Both the position numbers and the translations under genes were made by a program. Under the pieces are notes generated by a model that saw only the letters and a list, made by a program, of their open reading frames with translations, did not search any database and was not told where the DNA came from. A stretch of DNA of 21,015 bases, from NCBI GenBank assembly GCA_030740295.1, contig JASLXP010000100.1, positions 1 to 21,015 of the forward strand. Direction: 5' to 3'. Shown here one piece after another: positions 1 to 6,352 of this stretch. This DNA is from Planctomycetota bacterium (GTDB taxonomy: Bacteria > Planctomycetota > PUPC01 > JACPCR01). The first letter of the stretch is position 1. Every line of letters starts with the position of its first letter.

Positions 1-16
1 GTGACTGGAAGCCGGA

Positions 17-82
17 GTTGGAGTCACGGCTTTAGCCGGGTTCTTGCGGCCGCTCAGACCCGGCTAAAGCCGTTACTCCAAC
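17..82. repeat. Palindromic element: 25-bp inverted repeat with 16-nt spacer
   Basis: Bases 17-41 and 58-82 are reverse complements except for one position. Each arm carries the core GGCTTTAGCCGGGT or its complement. The element lies downstream of the acetamidase gene, which ends at 172 on minus, so a folded transcript could act as a terminator or 3'-end stabiliser. It has no U-tract and resembles a dispersed REP-like element. A separate weak AT-only hairpin (caaactt...aagtttg, about 141-160) lies between it and the gene end. Nothing else is visible in 1-171. Confidence 0.75.
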
Positions 83-171
83 CCCGTTTCTGCCACTTGT
101 AGCCAAAGCTTGCGAGGTTGGTGAGTGGGCTGAACAGTTACAAACTTTTTTAAGTTTGAACGCCCAAGTGC

Positions 172-1101
172 CTACTCCGGCAGATACCTTCTCGCTACCT
201 TGGCGACCATCGTGTAGTTCGGATCGACCATATTCCCAAGGCGCATTTTGCCGACTTGTCCGAGCAGGTGGTAGGCCTCGAATTTCTCGAAGCCGTAATC
301 AGCGACCATCCAGTCGATCAACTCGACCCAGGCGATTCGGGCTGCGTCGTCCAGGGGGCGGGCGCTGCCCGCGGTCATCAGGTACTCATCCGAAATGATG
401 CGAGGCCAGTGAATGGTCTTGCCCTTCAGCACTTTGAAGCTCAGCGTGACCCGAGCCGGTATCTCACATGCCACTCCGGTGAGCTCGCCATCGCCCTGTG
501 TTGCGTGCGCATCACCCGTGAAGAAATGAGCGCCATCGACAAAGACCGGGAATAGCACTTCATTGTCTGGCCGAGTTTCAACGCAATCCATGTTGCCGCC
601 ATAGTAATCCGGGGTGAGACAGTTTACGGCTTCGATCTCGGGCGCCACGCCCATGGTCCCCATGAATGGCTCGTAAGGGATTCGGATGCGCTCATTGAAA
701 AGCACTTCGCCCTCCTCGATAGGCAGAATGCGCGTCTGCTCGGGCAGCGGGTCGTTGAGCATGGCGGTCTTCTGTGTGCCGGTCAGTCCCCCGAAATTCG
801 GGATAAGGGCAGTTACCGCGTATTCCCGGTCCGGCACGATATCGTGGATGGTGACCGATAGCGTATCACCAGGCTCCGCTCCACGAATGTAGATCGGGCC
901 CGTCTGAGGATTCAGAAATGGATAGGTGCACAGGTCGGTGAACTTGTCTTCCGGCGAATTCAGCTTGTTCTCGAACGCATCGACCGTGTAGACGACCACT
1001 TTTTCGCCCTCAGCCACTTCGGCAACGGGCGTGTAGAAGGGGCTGTAGGTATAGCAGTAATCGCCGGGTTGCCGGATTTCGCGAAGGCCCGTGTCACTCA
1101 T
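172..1101 (-). CDS. Acetamidase/formamidase family protein
   Basis: This 309-residue protein belongs to the FmdA/AmdA family, whose members hydrolyse formamide, acetamide or related short amides to ammonia and the carboxylate. The family hallmark GDAHATQGDGELTG is at residues 196-209. Other family-typical blocks are GPIYIRGAEPGD (68-79), YEPFMGTMGVAPE (about 143-155) and GGNMD (168-172). There is no signal peptide, so it is probably cytoplasmic. The frame is open to 1149, but I chose the ATG at 1101 because AGAGAGGA lies just upstream and the protein then begins where the family does. It follows the propeller gene on the same strand after a 207-base gap, so cotranscription is possible but not shown. 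The exact amide substrate cannot be read from sequence; the family is solid. Confidence 0.92.
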   Translation of the reverse strand: MSDTGLREIRQPGDYCYTYSPFYTPVAEVAEGEKVVVYTVDAFENKLNSPEDKFTDLCTYPFLNPQTGPIYIRGAEPGDTLSVTIHDIVPDREYAVTALIPNFGGLTGTQKTAMLNDPLPEQTRILPIEEGEVLFNERIRIPYEPFMGTMGVAPEIEAVNCLTPDYYGGNMDCVETRPDNEVLFPVFVDGAHFFTGDAHATQGDGELTGVACEIPARVTLSFKVLKGKTIHWPRIISDEYLMTAGSARPLDDAARIAWVELIDWMVADYGFEKFEAYHLLGQVGKMRLGNMVDPNYTMVAKVARRYLPE

Positions 1102-1308
1102 GGTCGTTTCCTCTCTTGTTGGTTGGGAAGTGGTGGGGTGTTGCCTCATTCACTTATCGACGTACTCAAATCAACCAGGCCAGGTCATAGTGACCATCTG
1201 CACTGTGGCGATGGCCTCGCACCGAAACCTTGCGATGTTCAGGCGCTGCTGCTCGCTGCGCAAACGGAAAACGGGGTGGAACGATTTATGTGATTCACGA
1301 TGTAACCC

Positions 1309-3591
1309 TCACGGTTCGATCTTTACCTCTGCGTCATCCACATACATGGTGCAGTTGTTCGTGTTCGGACAGAATCCGATCACCTTGACGCGATGCACTT
1401 CCGGGTTGGCGAAGGGCAGGCGTCTGGCTGTCTGGCCCTGCACGGTGAGATCGAATGTGGCAGCTTTGAGGTCCGCGCGAATCAACACGTCCTGCCAGGC
1501 ATCGAGCTTGACCGTCATATTCGGTACCTCATGGTGCTTCTCACCCGCATAGTACTTAACCGCTCCATCGCGAAAGAAGCGGACGTGAAAGGCCCGATGA
1601 GAATAATGATCGGGCTCATTGTCGTAGGCATCGATATCAACGCAGTACTTAATCGTGGACGGCACATACACCCGGGCTTTCACTTCTACCATGCCGTTTC
1701 TGTTGTCCGCAATATCGCGGGGAGACAGCCTGACCCACGCTCGACCGCCCTGGCGACCGTGCTCGTCGCGGCGTTCAATTTTCATGTAGTGGTTCGTCCC
1801 GGCCTTTCCACTTCCAATGGGATCGTCCCTGAGCACCTGCACACGGTTGGGACTGCCCTCGGGAGTGAACCATCCACTCTTCTCGCCATCGTTGGGCGGG
1901 TCCAGGTCGTCGTCAGTGGGTGTGACGCCGGCCTTTACGGACTGGAAGTCGTCCTGCAAAGCGACAAAGGGTTTTCGATCGGGGTTCTTCTTTGGCGTGC
2001 CCCCAGCCCTGGTAATGTCCGGTCGCCTGGGTTCGGGAGCATAGGGGACGAATTGGAAGGAGTAGAGGTCAGCGTCTTTGAGGAGGAATCGGAGCCGCAC
2101 CGGCTTGCCCGCCAGGGGGCGCACGTCGCCGCCCTTGAATTCCCACCGCACGATATAACGGAGGTCATCGCAGAAAATCTGAGGGCAGTCCTCGAGGGTA
2201 TAGCCCTCGATGGGCTTGCCGTCGGCGTCCTGAAGCTCGACCTGTATGCTCCCCGCGGCCGATGTCTCGAGGTTGAGCGCCAGGTTGCCGCCATCGAATA
2301 CGAGGGGCTTTGTCACGATCTCGCCGCCGCTGAATGGTGCATGGACCGAAACGAATCCGTCCACGCGCAAGGTGTAGCGGCGGACGCTCGTGAAAGTGCT
2401 CTCCCAGTAACCCTCAGTCGCGTAGAGCGAAATCTCGTCGGGTGCGTTGTCGAGATGAGACTTCGTCTCGACCATTCCCCAAAAGACGAAGTTGTCGCCG
2501 TAGACCCACGTGTCTTTCTTGCGCGGCCCGGGCCGGATGAACGCCTCGGCCCAGCGCTTGAAGCGGAGACCATCGCGACTGGTCATGAAAGCGGCGTCTG
2601 TAACTACTGTTCCGTAGCGCGGGCTGACTCTGGCCCTGGCAATGCGGACCTGCTGGCCTGGCAGATCGAGCATGGGCTCGGACCAACCTCGTCTGTTGTA
2701 GCGCATGGGGAAGCCCATAAAGATGTGGGGCGCGCGGTAGTAGGGCTGGATCTGGTTGGTGTAAAGTGCCTGCACTGGAGCACCGGGATATTCGAGCCAT
2801 CCGGGCTTGGGGAACCGGAGAATGTCCTTCGACGCAGCCGTCATGACGGCGCGTACTGCACCGCGGAACCCTCGATGGTATTCGCGATATTCGCCGCGCA
2901 CAGTGTCGAAGAAGACGAGGTTCTGCGAGTCGAAGGCGCCGGTGGTCTGGATCGGCTTTTCGCTCATGAGGGAGAAGTGCAGGCCATCCGCCGATTTCAA
3001 CACGTAAAGTCCATGCGGCTTACTCCCGACAGTGATGATCTTGTAGCGTTCATCAGGAGGGCACTTGGGGTTCGCGTCCAAGAACGTAGCAGTGTGTGCC
3101 GGGCAGCCACCAACTTTGGCGAGCAGTTTCATATCCACGACGATGTTGTTTTCGGTGGAGCCCTCAGATTCGCAGATGCCGAGTTTCGGTCTACGCCAAT
3201 GGATACCATCATCACTTTCCGCGTAGCAGAGCACCCAAGGGAGGCTTGCGCGCGCCTCTGTGGGTTTGCCGCCGTGGCGGTAGTGGCCACCACGGTAGTA
3301 CATCCTGTAGAGATCGCCGTCCTTGAACACCGACTGGTAGGCGCTTGCATTCCCCTCCCGCGGCGCATCGGTCTTGAAGACAATCTCGCGGCGTATGGGG
3401 CGATGCAGCACCAGCCGAGCGCCCTCTGCCATCTGGTCGATCAGGAATTCATCCACCATCGGCTCCAATCGACCACCGATCGGGATAACTTCGCCGGCGG
3501 CTCGACCCTGAGCGCAGAGACACTGCACAGCGATAAGAGACCACGTTGCACTGCTCGCGAGGACCAAGCTCATAACACTCTGACCATTCAT
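1309..3591 (-). CDS. Secreted glycosidase-like beta-propeller protein with C-terminal lectin-like domain
   Basis: This 760-residue protein starts with a hydrophobic export signal (about residues 1-32). Residues about 40-420 look like the five-bladed propeller fold shared by GH32/GH43/GH117-type enzymes: GRLEPMVDEFLID near 40-52, CYAESDDGIHW at 122-132, and later blade-like repeats such as KSADGLHF and TSRDGLRFKRW. A beta-rich segment (about 425-510, with VELQDADGKPIEGYTL) follows. After a linker near 520-535, the last roughly 225 residues resemble a concanavalin A/LamG-type sandwich ending in YVDDAEV. The start is fixed by GGAGGA nine bases upstream of the ATG. I cannot point to the catalytic acid pair, so hydrolase activity is inferred from fold. 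It may only bind glycans. Confidence 0.8.
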   Translation of the reverse strand: MNGQSVMSLVLASSATWSLIAVQCLCAQGRAAGEVIPIGGRLEPMVDEFLIDQMAEGARLVLHRPIRREIVFKTDAPREGNASAYQSVFKDGDLYRMYYRGGHYRHGGKPTEARASLPWVLCYAESDDGIHWRRPKLGICESEGSTENNIVVDMKLLAKVGGCPAHTATFLDANPKCPPDERYKIITVGSKPHGLYVLKSADGLHFSLMSEKPIQTTGAFDSQNLVFFDTVRGEYREYHRGFRGAVRAVMTAASKDILRFPKPGWLEYPGAPVQALYTNQIQPYYRAPHIFMGFPMRYNRRGWSEPMLDLPGQQVRIARARVSPRYGTVVTDAAFMTSRDGLRFKRWAEAFIRPGPRKKDTWVYGDNFVFWGMVETKSHLDNAPDEISLYATEGYWESTFTSVRRYTLRVDGFVSVHAPFSGGEIVTKPLVFDGGNLALNLETSAAGSIQVELQDADGKPIEGYTLEDCPQIFCDDLRYIVRWEFKGGDVRPLAGKPVRLRFLLKDADLYSFQFVPYAPEPRRPDITRAGGTPKKNPDRKPFVALQDDFQSVKAGVTPTDDDLDPPNDGEKSGWFTPEGSPNRVQVLRDDPIGSGKAGTNHYMKIERRDEHGRQGGRAWVRLSPRDIADNRNGMVEVKARVYVPSTIKYCVDIDAYDNEPDHYSHRAFHVRFFRDGAVKYYAGEKHHEVPNMTVKLDAWQDVLIRADLKAATFDLTVQGQTARRLPFANPEVHRVKVIGFCPNTNNCTMYVDDAEVKIEP

Positions 3592-3600
3592 CTGTTTACG

Positions 3601-3606
3601 TCCTCC
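3601..3606 (-). promoter_or_regulatory. Ribosome binding site for the propeller gene
   Basis: The minus strand reads GGAGGA here, nine bases before the ATG at 3591. It is a strong Shine-Dalgarno sequence and fixes the start. Confidence 0.7.
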
Positions 3607-3615
3607 AACTATTTC

Positions 3616-3807
3616 ACAATGTTAACTTCAAGAGGCCACGGGCTTGCCCCGTGGAGTCTCACGATCTGTCGCAGGGAAGCGTGAATCTCCACGGGACAAG
3701 CCGGACAAGCCCGTGGCCTCTCAAATCTTGCATAGCAGCTTCGCGAGGAAGAAACGTGAGCCTCCACGGGGCGAGCCGGTGGCCTACCAAGCCAGAGTTA
3801 ACATTGT
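3616..3807. repeat. Compound inverted-repeat element with 11-bp terminal repeats
   Basis: The outer ends ACAATGTTAAC (3616-3626) and GTTAACATTGT (3797-3807) are perfect reverse complements. Inside, AGAGGCCACGGGCTTG (3631-3646) pairs perfectly with 3706-3721. A third, degenerate copy of the same core is at about 3761-3786 (CTCCACGGGGCGAGCC). The copies near 3673-3700 and 3751-3775 also form an imperfect direct repeat. There is no coding capacity. It lies in the divergent gap between the propeller gene and the kinase gene. The rest of that gap (3808-4052) is AT-rich at first and holds no gene I can support. Inverted ends around a palindromic core resemble a small non-autonomous mobile element, but no target duplication is evident. 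Confidence 0.7.
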
Positions 3808-4052
3808 CAAGATAGATAGCTAAATTAATTTACTTAGTGTTTCTCAGCGCCCAATGCCTTGTGTTGTTCCCTGGAATGTAAGAACGCCAGAGTCTACGAG
3901 AAATAGCCGGCACCGGCACAGCCTGAAAAATCACGCGTTCGACGAGCATGTTGGAATGAAGGAGTCAGGAGCAATAGGATTGCCACCAGAGGAGAGTGAG
4001 TTGTCCAAGAAGACGAGAGACTGGGAGACCCCAGACAGGGCGAGATACGACC

Positions 4053-5057
4053 ATGACCCTTGAATCGGAAGAACAGGCGGCCACCTCAGAGCCAGAATTC
4101 GAGGCGCTGGCGCGCCAGGCATTGCCGCTGTACGGACTCGACGCGGACAGCGATGTCACACTGATCAACCACTCGGAAAACCTCACTTACCGCATTGACG
4201 CAGCCGACGGCAAGAGCGTTTTGCGCGTGCACCGCCCGGGCTATCAGACCCGCGAGAGCATCCTCTCCGAGATCGCCTGGATGAAGGCGCTGCAGGAGCA
4301 GGCGGGCGTGCAGACGCCGCAGGCCATCGCCGGCGCCGACGGCGAGCCGCTGCAGACGATGCCCGGCACCGACGGCCGTTACTGCGTGCGGTTTGCCTGG
4401 ATCGACGGCGAGTTGCCGAAGGAGACCGACGCACTCGACGAACTACTCGATCCGTTCGAGCAGCTCGGCGAGATCACCGCACGCCTGCACGAGCACGTCA
4501 GGAACTGGCAGACACCGCCCGGCTTCACGCGTCAGTGCTGGGACTTCGACGGCACCATCGGCGCCGCGCCGATCTGGGGTTCGTTCCGCCTCTGCCCCGT
4601 GCTTGGCCCCGCCGCCCACAGCCTGCTCGACCGCACGGTTGACGTCATGCAGCGCCGGCTCGATGCCTACGGCGATGGGCCCAATCGCTTCGGACTGATC
4701 CACGCCGACCTGCGCCTCGGCAATCTGCTCATCCACAGCGGTAACGTTCGCGTTATTGACTTCGACGACAGCGGCACCAGTTGGTTCGGGTACGATCTCG
4801 GTGCGGCGCTCAGTTTCATGGAAGACCGGGATGACGTGCCCGCCCTGGTCGGTGCGTGGGTGCGCGGCTATCGCCGCAACGCGGCGCTCTCGGCCGCGGA
4901 AGAAACCGAATTGACCACCTTCATCATCCTGCGCCGACTGGTGCTGCTCGGATGGATCGGCTCCCGAGCCGAGTCCGACCTGGCGCAGGAGATGCAGGAC
5001 GGCTTCGCCCAGGGTACCTGTGCGATCGCCGAAAAGTATCTGCAACAGTTCGGCTGA
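4053..5057 (+). CDS. APH-fold small-molecule kinase (hydroxylysine kinase / homoserine kinase II-like)
   Basis: This 334-residue protein has the aminoglycoside-phosphotransferase fold. The catalytic-loop motif HADLRLGN is at residues 217-224, with D219 the probable base. The metal-binding motif IDFDD is at 235-239. A nucleotide-loop region (SENLTYRI, about 41-48) leads into VLRVHRPGYQ with a likely ATP-contacting segment. It is cytoplasmic. The ATG at 4053 was preferred to an in-frame GTG at 3996, whose purine-rich site lies too close. Only 11 bases separate it from the following class III PLP enzyme. That pairing is known for hydroxylysine kinase with phosphohydroxylysine phospho-lyase, and for ethanolamine-phosphate systems. 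The likely role is to phosphorylate an amino-alcohol for elimination by its partner. It is not evidently a drug-resistance enzyme. The gene is conspicuously G+C rich: 46 of 60 bases in 4561-4620 are G or C. Confidence 0.87.
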   Translation: MTLESEEQAATSEPEFEALARQALPLYGLDADSDVTLINHSENLTYRIDAADGKSVLRVHRPGYQTRESILSEIAWMKALQEQAGVQTPQAIAGADGEPLQTMPGTDGRYCVRFAWIDGELPKETDALDELLDPFEQLGEITARLHEHVRNWQTPPGFTRQCWDFDGTIGAAPIWGSFRLCPVLGPAAHSLLDRTVDVMQRRLDAYGDGPNRFGLIHADLRLGNLLIHSGNVRVIDFDDSGTSWFGYDLGAALSFMEDRDDVPALVGAWVRGYRRNAALSAAEETELTTFIILRRLVLLGWIGSRAESDLAQEMQDGFAQGTCAIAEKYLQQFG

Positions 5058-5068
5058 GGATACAGGCC

Positions 5069-6310
5069 ATGGATAAACAGGCTGTACTCGATGACTGCCG
5101 GCGCTACTGGAATCCGGCGAAGACCGACTTCTGGGTCGCCGCCGGTACCGACCTGGTGATCGACCGGCGCGAGGGCTACGCGCTCTACGACGCCAGCGGT
5201 AAGCGACTCATCGACCTGCACCTCAACGGCGGCACCTTCAACCTCGGCCACCGGCATCCGGAGGTCGTGCAGGCCCTCATCGAAGGCGCCGACCACTTCG
5301 ATATCGGCAACCATCACTTCCCGTCAATTGCCCGGGCCCGGCTCGCCCGCGAGCTGGCCGAATGCACTCCCGGCGACCTGCAGTACGTGCTCTTCGGCGC
5401 CGGCGGCGGCGAGGCCATCGACCTGGCGCTGAAGACGGCACGCCACGCGACCGGCCGCCGCAAGATCGTGTCGATCATCAAGGGTTATCACGGGCATACC
5501 GGCCTGGCCGTGCAGACCGGGGACCCGCGGTTCTCCGACATCTTCCTGAGCCAGGATCTGCAAGGCGACTTCGTGAAGGTGCCGTTCTCCGACATCGACG
5601 CCATGGCCGCAGCACTCGCCGGCGGTGACGCCGCTGCCGTAATCATGGAGACGATCCCGGCGACATACGGCCTCCCGATGCCAGCCGAAGGCTATCTCGA
5701 AGAGACCTGCGCCCTCTGTCGAAAGCACGGCTCTCTCTACATCGCCGATGAGGTGCAGACCGGGCTGATGCGCACCGGCCGCATGTGGGGCATCGAACAC
5801 CACGGCTTCGACCCCGACATCCTTGTCACCGGCAAGGGCCTCAGCGGTGGCATCTACCCGATGGCCGCGGCAGTCGTCAGCGCGCGCTGCGCCGGCTGGC
5901 TGCATGAGGACGGGTTTGCCCACATGTCGACCTTCGGCGGCGCCGAGCTCGGTTGTGTCGTCGCCTCGAAAGTGCTCGAAATCACCCAGCGCCCGGAGAC
6001 CCGCGAGAACGTGGCGATGCTGATCGACCGCTTCAGGATCGGCCTCGAAAAGCTGCGTCAGCGGCACGCCGACTACTTCGTCGGCATCCGCCAGCGCGGC
6101 CTGGTGATGGGCCTCGAGTTCGATCACCCCGAAGGCGCCATGCATGTCTCACGACACTTGTATGACAAGGGTGTGTGGGCCATCTTCTCAACCCTCGACC
6201 CGCGCATCCTGCAGTTCAAGCCGGGGCTCCTGGTCGGCACCGCACTGTGCGATGAGATCCTCGAAACACTCAACGCGGCGATTGAGGAAACAAGAAACGC
6301 GCAGAAGTAA
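5069..6310 (+). CDS. Class III PLP-dependent aminotransferase / phospho-lyase-like enzyme
   Basis: This 413-residue enzyme is of full length for a class III (fold-type I) aminotransferase. The probable Schiff-base lysine is K256 in VTGKGLSGG. The pyridine-nitrogen aspartate is D227 in ADEVQTG. GYHGHT (139-144) is the ring-stacking region, and AGGGEAIDLALKTAR (111-125) replaces the commoner SGSEA phosphate-binding loop. The start at 5069 follows GAGGA, 11 bases past the kinase stop codon, so the two are one operon. Within this family, ethanolamine-phosphate phospho-lyase and phosphohydroxylysine phospho-lyase eliminate phosphate and ammonia rather than transaminate. The upstream kinase makes that reaction the most economical guess. 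An ordinary omega-transaminase is the alternative. Base composition is very G+C rich: 48 of 60 in 5401-5460. Confidence 0.88.
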   Translation: MDKQAVLDDCRRYWNPAKTDFWVAAGTDLVIDRREGYALYDASGKRLIDLHLNGGTFNLGHRHPEVVQALIEGADHFDIGNHHFPSIARARLARELAECTPGDLQYVLFGAGGGEAIDLALKTARHATGRRKIVSIIKGYHGHTGLAVQTGDPRFSDIFLSQDLQGDFVKVPFSDIDAMAAALAGGDAAAVIMETIPATYGLPMPAEGYLEETCALCRKHGSLYIADEVQTGLMRTGRMWGIEHHGFDPDILVTGKGLSGGIYPMAAAVVSARCAGWLHEDGFAHMSTFGGAELGCVVASKVLEITQRPETRENVAMLIDRFRIGLEKLRQRHADYFVGIRQRGLVMGLEFDHPEGAMHVSRHLYDKGVWAIFSTLDPRILQFKPGLLVGTALCDEILETLNAAIEETRNAQK

Positions 6311-6336
6311 CGATAAGAAATCAAGACAGATGAGCG
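6301..6336. repeat. 36-bp direct repeat, copy 1 (spans the aminotransferase stop codon)
   Basis: The segment begins GCAGAAGTAACGAT and ends GACAGATGAGCG. It recurs in the same orientation at 8757-8792 with two differences, both transitions. This copy includes the last codons and TAA of the aminotransferase gene. The two copies bracket the glycyl radical enzyme gene. Confidence 0.85.
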
Positions 6337-6352
6337 TGTGAGAGCTCCCGCG

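Noticed and set aside
1183..1195. GGTCA-TAG-TGACC palindrome upstream of the acetamidase
   Set aside because: Five-base arms are common by chance and there is no second copy or regulator gene in the window.
1393..3684. 763-codon open frame on plus, antisense to the propeller gene
   Set aside because: It mirrors the codons of 1309-3591, has no ribosome site or recognisable domain, and the minus gene has a signal peptide, a strong ribosome site and family motifs.
3804..3832. Possible promoter TTGTCA with an AT-rich -10 (AATTTA) 17 bases on, for the kinase operon
   Set aside because: The -10 match is poor and the site overlaps the end of the repeat element, about 220 bases from the gene. The evidence is too weak to list.
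4053..5057. Aminoglycoside resistance gene
   Set aside because: The APH fold is shared by many metabolic kinases, and the operon partner points to amino-alcohol metabolism.
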